NCBI GenBank assembly: GCA_013139625.1
Contig: WTAK01000131.1
Location: forward strand, 1 to 5,531
From: Candidatus Delongbacteria bacterium
GTDB lineage: Bacteria > UBA4055
Length of the DNA stretch: 5,531 nt
Direction of reading: 5' to 3'
The notes beneath the pieces were generated by a model, which was not told where the DNA came from, ran no database searches, and saw only the letters and a program-made list of their open reading frames with translations. Below are positions 1 through 5,531 of the stretch, piece after piece. The position numbers and the translations under genes are program-made. Within the stretch, counting starts at the first letter, position 1, and every line of letters begins with the position of its first letter.

Positions 1-10
1 CTTCCGATCT
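1..10 (+). other. Probable residual Illumina adapter at contig end
   Basis: CTTCCGATCT is identical to the last ten bases of the common Illumina adapter ending GCTCTTCCGATCT. The guaA reading frame matches the family well from base 11 onward (S-K-G-G-P-S), but the two codons before it read Leu-Pro where GuaA proteins usually have Glu-Ser. This supports an untrimmed adapter rather than genomic sequence. A chance match cannot be fully excluded. Confidence 0.75.
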
Positions 11-549
11 CTAAAGGTGGACCATCTGATACTATAAAATCCCATCACAATGTAGGTGGATTACCTGAAGATATGAAACTTAAGGTTGTTGAACCTTTGA
101 GAGATCTTTTTAAGGATGAAGTTAGAAGACTTGGAAAAGCTTTAGGATTACATGAACATATGATCGACAGACATCCTTTCCCCGGACCCGGTCTTGGTGT
201 TAGAATACTCGGTGAAGTGACAGAGAAAAAATGTGATATTCTTAGAAAAGCAGATGATATATTTATAAATGAAATAGAAAAAGCAGGAATTTATAACGAG
301 ATCGGTCAAGCATTTGCGGTGTTCTTACCGGTAAAAACCGTTGGAGTTATGGGTGATGTTAGAACTTATGATAATGTAATTGCATTAAGAGCTGTAAGTA
401 CTATAGACTTCATGACAGCTGACTGGTATCCGTTCGAGCATAATTTCCTTGCAAAAGTATCAACCAGAATAATAAATGAAGTTCGAGGAGTGAACAGAGT
501 TGTATATGATATCTCTTCAAAGCCTCCGGGAACGATAGAATGGGAGTAA
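1..549 (+). CDS. guaA: GMP synthase (glutamine-hydrolysing), C-terminal part, 5'-truncated
   Basis: GMP synthase converts XMP, ATP and glutamine to GMP in the cytoplasm, the last step of guanine nucleotide synthesis. Only the last 182 codons are present. The frame is open from base 1, so the gene starts outside the window. The glutamine amidotransferase domain and the ATP-pyrophosphatase P-loop are missing. What remains is the C-terminal XMP-binding/dimerisation domain: SHHNVGGLP at fragment residues 14-22, the loop [12 protein letters not shown] at 57-68, then [22 protein letters not shown], and the family-typical end KPPGTIEWE directly before TAA. This lines up without gaps, from memory, with about the last 180 of E. 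coli GuaA's 525 residues. The first two or three codons (LPI where ES-I would be expected) are doubtful because bases 1-10 look like sequencing adapter. The next gene overlaps or abuts the stop codon, suggesting co-transcription. Family identity is very secure. Confidence 0.97.
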   Translation, partial: LPISKGGPSDTIKSHHNVGGLPEDMKLKVVEPLRDLFKDEVRRLGKALGLHEHMIDRHPFPGPGLGVRILGEVTEKKCDILRKADDIFINEIEKAGIYNEIGQAFAVFLPVKTVGVMGDVRTYDNVIALRAVSTIDFMTADWYPFEHNFLAKVSTRIINEVRGVNRVVYDISSKPPGTIEWE

Positions 550-1178
550 TCTTGAAAAGTGTTATTTATTTAGTATTATTAAGCATCAGTATTGTATTTT
601 CACAGGTAAACGTCAGTGGGAATGATCTGAGGATCTACCAATTTGACAAAGATAATATGACTGATAATGATATTATTATTTTTACACCAAATGAAAACGT
701 AATGGTAGATGGTGGAAAGCTGAAACTTTTACCTAAATATCGAAATAATGTCGTAAGAGCCAGACTAAGACACAAAGTACAAAATGGTTCTGAGATCGTA
801 GTAAAAGTTGATAATATTCCTTACAATGCTGATGGTAGAATAAAACTTATTACTTCCGAAAATAATTATGTTGAACTTATGTTCTATGACAATGAGGGAA
901 TAAAAAGCCTTGTTATCTCTGAAAAGATAATGTCAAATGATGAAAATTATATATATAGGAAGGTAACTCCACTTTCGACACCTATACACATTAAGATCAG
1001 AGTAGAAAAAAATAAAACTGAATTCTCTCTTGGATACGCAGGTCGCTCTTTTGATAAATTTTTTGAAACTGGTCTGACTTTAGATAATTTTATGATCCAA
1101 TTTGAATCTTCAACAAAAATAGATAATCCTTACACTAGCGTTGACATTGATTGGGTCCTTGTCTCAACAGAAAAATAA
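540..1178 (+). CDS. Exported protein of unknown function, predicted beta-sandwich (lectin/glucanase-like)
   Basis: Not recognised as a named gene. The product is 212 residues from ATG 540, or 208 from TTG 552. The N-terminus is a clear Sec signal peptide: Lys6 (Lys2 from the TTG), a hydrophobic core [13 protein letters not shown], and likely cleavage around FSQ-VNVS, leaving a periplasmic or secreted domain of about 190 residues. No lipobox cysteine is seen. The mature part alternates short hydrophobic strands and polar turns, and ends in [10 protein letters not shown]. That ending resembles the last strand of concanavalin-A-like jelly rolls (LamG/DUF1349-type 'iDwv.v'), so a carbohydrate- or ligand-binding beta-sandwich is inferred. 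No catalytic residues can be assigned. ATG 540 overlaps guaA by 10 bp and has no Shine-Dalgarno. TTG 552 lies 2 bp after the guaA stop with GGAG 5 bp upstream, and is the better start. Either way the gene is probably translationally coupled to guaA. Confidence 0.85.
   Translation: MGVILKSVIYLVLLSISIVFSQVNVSGNDLRIYQFDKDNMTDNDIIIFTPNENVMVDGGKLKLLPKYRNNVVRARLRHKVQNGSEIVVKVDNIPYNADGRIKLITSENNYVELMFYDNEGIKSLVISEKIMSNDENYIYRKVTPLSTPIHIKIRVEKNKTEFSLGYAGRSFDKFFETGLTLDNFMIQFESSTKIDNPYTSVDIDWVLVSTEK
543..554 (+). promoter_or_regulatory. Shine-Dalgarno and TTG start alternative for the exported protein
   Basis: GGAG at 543-546 sits 5 bp before TTG 552-554, inside the last guaA codons. Starting there gives MKSVIYLVL, a textbook signal-peptide start. 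The upstream in-frame ATG at 540 is preceded by GGGAACGATAGA, with no well-placed Shine-Dalgarno. This site decides the start and couples translation to guaA termination. Confidence 0.55.
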
Positions 1179-1252
1179 TTATCCTTTTATTTTTTGGATT
1201 TTTTAATTATATTCTTACTCTACAGGTAAGTTTAAACTAAGATAATGTAATT

Positions 1253-1624
1253 ATGAATGATAAAAAGTATATACTTGTCGTTGATGATGAGATGATAATG
1301 AGAGATCTGTTAACTGATTTTCTCGAAATGTTTGATTATGATGTTGTTTCAGCACATGATGGTGTTATGGCATGGGAACTTCTTCAGGATAGTCAGAATG
1401 AAAGAAAATTTGACCTTGTTATCACTGATATCAATATGCCAAAAATGGGTGGGATTGAACTTTCCACTAACATAAAGAAACAATTTCCAGATATGCCTAT
1501 CATCTTTATGACAGGTTACGGAATTGAAAAAGTTAAGCAGGATGTTGAGAAGGCTGAAGGTTTCCTTGCAAAACCTTTTGACCTTGATGTTTTCAATGAA
1601 TTGCTTGAAAAAATATTAAGCTAA
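1253..1624 (+). CDS. Stand-alone response regulator receiver (CheY-like) protein
   Basis: A single receiver (REC) domain of 123 residues with no output domain, so it probably acts by phosphorylation-dependent protein binding in the cytoplasm. All key residues are visible: the acidic pair Asp11-Asp12 (VVDDE), the phospho-acceptor Asp59 (VITDINMPKMGG), the switch Thr87 (IFMTGYG) with Tyr89 nearby, and the invariant Lys107 (LAKPFD). The length matches CheY/Spo0F-type regulators. No histidine kinase, chemotaxis or flagellar gene lies in the window, so partner and output are unknown. The gene follows the exported-protein gene after 74 bp and precedes plsC by 25 bp, so it may share a transcript with plsC. 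No good Shine-Dalgarno is present before the ATG; the upstream bases are A/T-rich. An earlier ATG at 1245 is followed at once by a stop. Fold and function class are secure; the specific pathway is not. Confidence 0.95.
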   Translation: MNDKKYILVVDDEMIMRDLLTDFLEMFDYDVVSAHDGVMAWELLQDSQNERKFDLVITDINMPKMGGIELSTNIKKQFPDMPIIFMTGYGIEKVKQDVEKAEGFLAKPFDLDVFNELLEKILS

Positions 1625-1649
1625 TTTTACTAAATAACATAGCAAATAA

Positions 1650-2360
1650 ATGTTAATCCTTCTAAAGATCAAGGTAATATCTTACACAATTTTTCTCTTT
1701 TTTTTACTTCCGTATGTTTATTTTTTAAAATTATTCAAAGATGATAAATACATAAAAAAATATGCTCACAGATTAGCTGTAAAGTGGGGTCGAAATACAA
1801 TAAAGTGGAGTAAGACCAATGTGAAACTTATTGGTGCTGAAAATCTCCCTGACCACCCCGTAGTTATCATCTCTAATCATCAAGCACATTTTGATATTAT
1901 GTTACTTTTTGGATTTACAGGTCTGTCACCATCTTTTATTGCAAAAAAAGAATTAGGAAGAATACCTATTTTTGCTACATGGATGAAAGTACTTGGTTGT
2001 GTTTTCATTGATCGTTCAAGTGCAAGAAAAGCACTGATGTCGTTCAAAGAAGGGGCGAAAAAGATAAAAAATGGGCAAACTATTATTATTTTTCCCGAAG
2101 GAACCCGTACAAAAGAAATTCTCCCTTTCAAAAAAGGAAGCTTCAAACTTCCTGTAATGGCTGAAGTACCAATTTTGCCGATAACGATCATAGGGTCCGA
2201 ATATATTGTTGAGAATGTTAAGAAAAATAAACCTACTGATGTTACTATGGTTATTAGCCCAGAAGTAAATATTCATCAGATGGATAAGGTACAATTAAAA
2301 GACATTCATACAGAGATAAGAGATCTTATAGTAGGAAATTACGATAAGTACTCAGCTTAG
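1650..2360 (+). CDS. plsC: 1-acyl-sn-glycerol-3-phosphate acyltransferase (PlsC/LPLAT family)
   Basis: Predicted to transfer an acyl chain to the sn-2 position of lysophosphatidic acid, giving phosphatidic acid, at the inner face of the cytoplasmic membrane. The protein has 236 residues, normal for the family. It has a hydrophobic N-terminal anchor at about residues 10-28, then the LPLAT blocks in order: block I NHQAHFD at 76-82 with the catalytic His77 and Asp82; block II from KKELGRIP at 99-106 to VFIDR at 118-122; block III FPEGTRT at 148-154; and block IV around VPILPITIIGS at 173-183. The start is fixed because an in-frame TAA directly precedes ATG 1650; no Shine-Dalgarno is evident. It lies 25 bp after the receiver gene, probably in the same transcript. 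Its stop overlaps that of the convergent zinc-ribbon gene. LPLAT relatives can acylate other lysolipids, so the substrate is inferred from best motif fit. Confidence 0.93.
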   Translation: MLILLKIKVISYTIFLFFLLPYVYFLKLFKDDKYIKKYAHRLAVKWGRNTIKWSKTNVKLIGAENLPDHPVVIISNHQAHFDIMLLFGFTGLSPSFIAKKELGRIPIFATWMKVLGCVFIDRSSARKALMSFKEGAKKIKNGQTIIIFPEGTRTKEILPFKKGSFKLPVMAEVPILPITIIGSEYIVENVKKNKPTDVTMVISPEVNIHQMDKVQLKDIHTEIRDLIVGNYDKYSA

Positions 2361-2701
2361 ATCGCCTCAAAGATCGTCCCGAAACTTTTAACAGCCCCAC
2401 AATATGCACACTTTTCAAATTTAGGATTCAAAGTCTTACCACATTTCGTACACTTTTTAATACCAACTTTAAGCTTGCCATCACTACTGCCATCTATCAT
2501 ATCAATTTCTTTATAGCGTTCAATAAGTTGCTCTTCTGTGATCTCAAACTTTTCTTTGATGAATGTCCACATTGCCATGTTTACCAATTTTAGCTTTTCG
2601 AATCTAGCTGTAAGATTTTCAAGATCCCCCTTTGAAGAACCTGAGTTAGAAGGTGGTGTGTTGTTATTATTTCTCGCCATTCCTATGTGTGAATAAAGCA
2701 T
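2357..2701 (-). CDS. Small zinc-ribbon protein, hypothetical
   Basis: A 114-residue protein of unknown role. The C-terminus carries a four-cysteine zinc ribbon: Cys84-x2-Cys87 (CTKCG) and Cys98-x2-Cys101 (CAYCG), separated by ten residues. This pattern binds one zinc ion and is common in small nucleic-acid- or protein-binding proteins. Residues 9-25 form a polar, Asn/Ser-rich, probably disordered stretch, followed by a likely helical segment at about 26-67 rich in Lys, Glu and Leu. No signal peptide or membrane segment is seen, so it is probably cytoplasmic. The start at 2701 is favoured because GGAG lies 5 bp upstream. An internal ATG at 2680 (MARNNNN) has AGGA touching the start codon, too close to work well. 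The gene converges on plsC with overlapping stop codons and is divergent from the large fibre gene. The coding call is well supported by the cysteine motif and ribosome binding site; function is not assigned. Confidence 0.82.
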   Translation of the reverse strand: MLYSHIGMARNNNNTPPSNSGSSKGDLENLTARFEKLKLVNMAMWTFIKEKFEITEEQLIERYKEIDMIDGSSDGKLKVGIKKCTKCGKTLNPKFEKCAYCGAVKSFGTIFEAI

Positions 2702-2706
2702 AGAAT

Positions 2707-2710
2707 CTCC
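2707..2710 (-). promoter_or_regulatory. Shine-Dalgarno deciding the zinc-ribbon gene start
   Basis: On the - strand the sequence reads ACGGAGATTCT followed by ATG. GGAG is 5 bp from the start codon at 2701, which supports the longer 114-residue product over the internal ATG at 2680. Confidence 0.6.
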
Positions 2711-2761
2711 GTTTGTTTTTCTTATAATTTAAGTATTCATATTATTAATGCAAACAAAAAA

Positions 2762-2875
2762 GTCACACTGAACACGGGCTTCTCGATACAAATGCTACAC
2801 ATTCACTCGAAGTCCGGAAAGAGAAAGCATCACCGTTCATCGAGTGATTTTTGTAAAAAATTGTATCGAGATGAC
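2762..2875. repeat. Imperfect palindromic intergenic element bounded by GTCA/TGAC
   Basis: The outer arms TCTCGATACAA (2781-2791) and TTGTATCGAGA (2861-2871) are perfect 11 bp inverted repeats. The inner arms TCACTCGA (2803-2810) and TCGAGTGA (2840-2847) are perfect 8 bp inverted repeats. GTCA at 2762-2765 and TGAC at 2872-2875 close the element, with a 15-base unpaired bulge on the left side only. The central loop at 2811-2839 contains TCCGGA. The element is much richer in G+C than its flanks. Its style (GTCA ends, TCTCGATACAA and CACTCGA cores) resembles, from memory, dispersed palindromic repeats found between genes in FCB genomes. It could fold as a hairpin in DNA or RNA. Whether it is a REP-like repeat, a non-autonomous mobile element, or a terminator/RNA structure cannot be told from one copy. 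Confidence 0.7.
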
Positions 2876-3034
2876 GATTAAATATTTCTAATTATTCACC
2901 TTGCCATTCATAGTTATTTGTTATACTTTTCACACTTCAAATTGCTAATTACATGCAGTTTGGGTTCTAACATTCGTTGTAAAACTTAAAATATTATAAA
3001 TTCATGGCAAGCTTTTCGCTATAAATTAAACCTA

Positions 3035-3042
3035 AGAGGAAG
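3035..3042 (+). promoter_or_regulatory. Strong Shine-Dalgarno for the fibre gene
   Basis: AGAGGAAG ends 4 bp before ATG 3047, with the core AGAGGA 6 bp away. It is the best ribosome binding site in the window. It fixes the start, giving a signal peptide directly at the N-terminus. Confidence 0.75.
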
Positions 3043-3046
3043 TATT

Positions 3047-5531
3047 ATGCAAAAAATAGTAGTAATGTTCGTTGTGTTGCTTATGGCATTAAGTTCATTT
3101 GCAATTAACACAGGTACAAGAACAACAGAGAGAGAAAGAATTACAGATGTTGCAGAAAGAGAAAATGATGTAGTTGAGCCGAATCTGGAATTTTATCCAA
3201 CGATGAGCTATCAAGGTCTCTTAAAAGACAATGATGGTAAGAAGATCGAAGATGGAGTTTACAAGATTTCATTTAAGATCTATGATTCTCAAAAAAGTAA
3301 AGCATCAATCTGGAAAGAAGTTCAGGAAGTTGAGATAACAAACGGGATCATCAATTGCTTTATTGGCTCTGAAGAAAAACTTGATCTGCCATTTGACAGG
3401 CAATACTGGTTAAGTGTCGGAGTAAATGATGATGAGTTACCAAGAATGATCATGGCTGGTACACCTTATAGTTTACATGCAAGAAGAATAGCAGAAGATG
3501 CGATTGTTGGTGGTGAAAACATAACTGTGACTAAAGATGATGATGGGAAGATTGTGTTGAACGGAGAAGGGAGTAGTTCGAAAACAGCTGGCAACTTATC
3601 TGACACTTATCTATCAGATGGTACAACACCAGCTTATGGAACAATTAATAATGGATGCTTCAATTATTCTCATGGTAATTACGGTCTCAGATCTCATGCA
3701 TTTGGAAATGCAACAACTGCAGTTGGAAACAATTCATTTACAGCAGGTAAAGATTCTAGAGCTTTAGGAATAACTTCAATAGCTTTAGGTGATCAAGCAA
3801 AAGCAGATGGAGATTATTCTATTGCTTTAGGTTATGATAATTCAGCCACTGGAGATTATTCTGTTGCTTTAGGTGCAGGAAATACTTCTTCGGGTTATAT
3901 GTCAACTGCAATTGGACGAGGTTCTGAGGCAACGGCGGTAAGTTCAATGGTGTTAGGTAACTGGAGTAAAGCAACAAATGAACGTTCATTCTCTTTTGGA
4001 TCAAGTTGTATTGCAAGTGGTTATGGATCAACTGCTTTAGGTTATATATCTTCAGCATCAGGTGAATATAGTGTAGCAATTGGTAAATCTATAAGTAACC
4101 CTATCGAATCTAGTTGCCTTATAGGATTTTCCTCGCCAAGTATGATCGTAAGACAAAACTTTGTTACAATTGGATATGATACACTGGATGTCAGGAATAT
4201 TATCAATAGTAATAATAATGACAAAGCTCTTTATGTCAACGGTGAAATTATTTCTAATGAATTAACTGTTCATAATCTAATTTCTGCTACAGAATTACAA
4301 GTTGATTCTATTCATTCACATTTAATTTACACCGATTCGCTTGTGGTTGATTCTATTCATACTGAGTTTATAAGTGCTTCTGATTCTTTGATTACACCTC
4401 TAGCAAATATCAAAGAATTCTATAATACAGAACGTTTATTTACGTTTTACGGTGATATCGTTGCTGATGACTTAACTATTAGCAATCCAATTACTTCTAC
4501 AGAATTACAAGTAGATTCTATTCATTCGCATTTAATTTACACCGATTCGCTTGTAGTTGATTCTATTCATACTGAGTTTATAAGTGCTTCAGATTCGTTA
4601 ATTACACCTCTAGCAAATATCAAAGAATTCTATAATTCAGAACGTTTGTTTACTTTTTACGGAAAGACCAATGTAGATATATTGCATACAGATTCTATAT
4701 ATGCTCGAACTATAAATATTGTTGATACAGTTCATGCAGGTGTCGTAAAGATTTATGATTCCATACAAGGAAGCACTTCAACTGCTACAGGACTCAATGC
4801 TACGGCTTTAGGTTATCGTTCTGAAGCAATTGGAAATTATTCATTTGCTGTTGGAGATAGTTCTATAGCTACAGGATTAAATAGTGTATCTATAGGTCAT
4901 GGTAATATCGTTAGTGGTAGTTATGCGACAGCATTTGGAAAATGGAATACTTCTTTATCAAGACACACTACTACAATAGGTAATAGCAATATTACTGGAA
5001 TTAATGAATACTATGGAGATTGCTCATTTACCGGGGGTCTAAAGTCAAAAACAGAAGGTTCTTGGTCTTTTACATTCGGTCAGGATGTCGTTATAAATCA
5101 AAATAGTTGCTATGCTTTCGGTATTAACTTGGATAATATTTATACTGAGGATAGTGATGATGCAGGATCAAGTATTTATGACGAGTTAGATAGATGTTTT
5201 ATGATTGGATTTAATTATGGTGAAGATAGTGATCAATCTCAACTATTCGTTAACCAAAATGGAGTATGTATAGGTTTTACACATGATGAAATTAAAACAA
5301 ATTTACCAAGTGGATTAACAAACTCAATTTATGTTAAAGAAACTGTATATGCTAAAAACTTAGAATTATCTACTAATGTTTGGCCTGATTATGTATTTAA
5401 AGATGATTATAACTTAAAACCACTAAATGAAATTGAGCAATTCATAAACGAAAACAATCATCTACCTGGTATAATCACTCAAAAAGATGCTTTAGAAAAT
5501 GGAGTTAATGTAGGTGATATTCAGATTAAGT
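3047..5531 (+). CDS. Exported modular fibre/adhesin-like protein with YadA-head repeats, 3'-truncated
   Basis: An open frame of 828 codons runs off the window end. Domain order: Sec signal peptide at 1-19 (cleavage near SSFA-IN); Arg/Glu-rich linker to about 47; an N-terminal module at about 52-150 beginning MSYQGLLKD and ending AGTPYSLHARR, a unit often seen at the start of FCB fibre-like exoproteins; YadA-head-like repeats at about 210-348 (ALG/AIG/SFG with SxA spacing); a connector at 357-400 (CLIGF, VTIG, ALYVNGEI); two tandem 70-residue repeats at 399-468 and 469-538 rich in VDSIH and TDSL; a degenerate DS segment at 543-575; second YadA-head repeats at about 579-694; a second connector at 717-770; and from Trp779 an FCB-type C-terminal module (YVFKDDYNLKPL, then NNHLPG). 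YadA heads form trimeric beta-rolls, so a trimeric surface or secreted fibre is inferred. No YadA membrane anchor is visible; about 20-40 further residues are expected. Ligand and secretion route are unknown. Confidence 0.9.
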   Translation, partial: MQKIVVMFVVLLMALSSFAINTGTRTTERERITDVAERENDVVEPNLEFYPTMSYQGLLKDNDGKKIEDGVYKISFKIYDSQKSKASIWKEVQEVEITNGIINCFIGSEEKLDLPFDRQYWLSVGVNDDELPRMIMAGTPYSLHARRIAEDAIVGGENITVTKDDDGKIVLNGEGSSSKTAGNLSDTYLSDGTTPAYGTINNGCFNYSHGNYGLRSHAFGNATTAVGNNSFTAGKDSRALGITSIALGDQAKADGDYSIALGYDNSATGDYSVALGAGNTSSGYMSTAIGRGSEATAVSSMVLGNWSKATNERSFSFGSSCIASGYGSTALGYISSASGEYSVAIGKSISNPIESSCLIGFSSPSMIVRQNFVTIGYDTLDVRNIINSNNNDKALYVNGEIISNELTVHNLISATELQVDSIHSHLIYTDSLVVDSIHTEFISASDSLITPLANIKEFYNTERLFTFYGDIVADDLTISNPITSTELQVDSIHSHLIYTDSLVVDSIHTEFISASDSLITPLANIKEFYNSERLFTFYGKTNVDILHTDSIYARTINIVDTVHAGVVKIYDSIQGSTSTATGLNATALGYRSEAIGNYSFAVGDSSIATGLNSVSIGHGNIVSGSYATAFGKWNTSLSRHTTTIGNSNITGINEYYGDCSFTGGLKSKTEGSWSFTFGQDVVINQNSCYAFGINLDNIYTEDSDDAGSSIYDELDRCFMIGFNYGEDSDQSQLFVNQNGVCIGFTHDEIKTNLPSGLTNSIYVKETVYAKNLELSTNVWPDYVFKDDYNLKPLNEIEQFINENNHLPGIITQKDALENGVNVGDIQIK
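4241..4450 (+). repeat. 210 bp in-frame tandem repeat, copy 1
   Basis: Encodes residues 399-468 of the fibre protein. It aligns without gaps to the next 210 bp with 22 mismatches by hand count, about 90% identity. In the last 160 bases only 9 differ and 8 of those are synonymous; the single amino-acid change there is Thr461 against Ser in copy 2. The first 50 bases diverge much more. Confidence 0.93.
4451..4660 (+). repeat. 210 bp in-frame tandem repeat, copy 2
   Basis: Encodes residues 469-538, directly abutting copy 1 and in the same frame. It is followed by a partial, strongly diverged third unit (HTDSIYARTINIVD and on) that keeps the DS(I/L) spacing but no clear DNA identity. The gap-free alignment indicates segmental duplication within the gene. 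Confidence 0.93.

Larger units (their letters stand above)
2702..3046. other. Divergent intergenic region (345 bp) without a gene
   Basis: This region separates the divergently transcribed zinc-ribbon and fibre genes and must hold both promoters. It is very AT-rich apart from the 114 bp palindromic element at 2762-2875. The 171 bp from 2876 to 3046 contain no open frame with a start, ribosome binding site and plausible protein. TATAAA-like boxes at 2995-3000 and 3020-3025 could serve the fibre gene, but neither has a convincing partner at -35. I see no tRNA and no known riboswitch. Confidence 0.6.

Noticed and set aside
1181..1205. Possible terminator: ATCC, an 11-base loop, GGAT, then TTTTTT after the exported-protein gene
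   Set aside because: The stem is only 4 bp in an AT-rich stretch, too weak to call.
1880..2294. Two open frames on the - strand (1880-2191 and 2016-2294)
   Set aside because: They lie inside plsC, whose LPLAT motifs are intact on the + strand. The antisense products have no motifs or ribosome binding sites and are shadows.
2722..2755. Possible sigma70-like promoter for the zinc-ribbon gene (TTGCAT ... TATAAG on the - strand)
   Set aside because: The spacing is about 21 bp and the region is almost pure A/T, so such matches are expected by chance.
2900..3011. 8 bp inverted repeat CTTGCCAT (2900-2907) / ATGGCAAG (3004-3011) before the fibre gene
   Set aside because: The arms are short and 96 bp apart, so it could easily be chance. 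No supporting structure lies between them.
3819..4224. Two open frames on the - strand (3819-4079 and 4042-4224)
   Set aside because: They are antisense to the YadA-repeat region. Their His/Leu/Asn-rich repetitive composition simply mirrors the repeats of the real frame.
4241..4660. CRISPR-like or VNTR array
   Set aside because: Only two abutting 210 bp units, with no spacers and a continuous reading frame. This is an intragenic coding duplication.

Overview
This is a 5.5 kb AT-rich bacterial fragment, probably from a short-read metagenome or single-cell assembly. The first ten bases match the 3' end of a standard Illumina adapter, so base 1 is likely a contig end. The last gene runs off the right edge. 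The organism is most likely a Gram-negative member of the FCB superphylum (Bacteroidota, Cloacimonadota, Delongbacteria, Marinimicrobia and relatives). This inference rests on the low G+C, a large exported fibre-like protein with the C-terminal module common in that group, and a palindromic intergenic repeat of a style seen in that group. Clear Shine-Dalgarno sites before several genes fit a non-Bacteroidota FCB lineage somewhat better than classical Bacteroidota. The lineage call is inference only.

Left part (1-2360, + strand). The 3' end of guaA (GMP synthase, XMP-binding/dimerisation domain) is followed at once by a gene for an exported protein of about 210 residues with a predicted beta-sandwich fold. 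Its start overlaps or abuts the guaA stop. After a 74 bp gap come a stand-alone CheY-like receiver protein and, 25 bp later, a PlsC-type 1-acylglycerol-3-phosphate acyltransferase. The order is housekeeping purine synthesis, envelope or secreted protein, signalling, phospholipid synthesis; no single pathway links them.

Middle (2357-3046). A small zinc-ribbon protein is encoded on the - strand. Its stop codon overlaps the plsC stop codon by 4 bp in a convergent arrangement. The 345 bp divergent intergenic region beyond it holds a 114 bp imperfect palindrome (2762-2875) bounded by GTCA/TGAC.

Right part (3047-5531, + strand). One open frame of 828 codons, with a good ribosome binding site and signal peptide, encodes a modular surface or secreted fibre protein that is cut off by the window end. 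Domain order: signal peptide; an N-terminal 'YQG.L' module; YadA-head-like repeats; a connector; two tandem 70-residue repeats built on DSI/DSL motifs; a third degenerate DS segment; a second set of YadA-head repeats; a second connector; and the start of an FCB-type C-terminal 'HLPG' module. It is the most unusual item in the window. Its two-fold architecture and the 210 bp in-frame tandem duplication merit follow-up. I see no CRISPR array, tRNA, rRNA, transposase or complete defence system.
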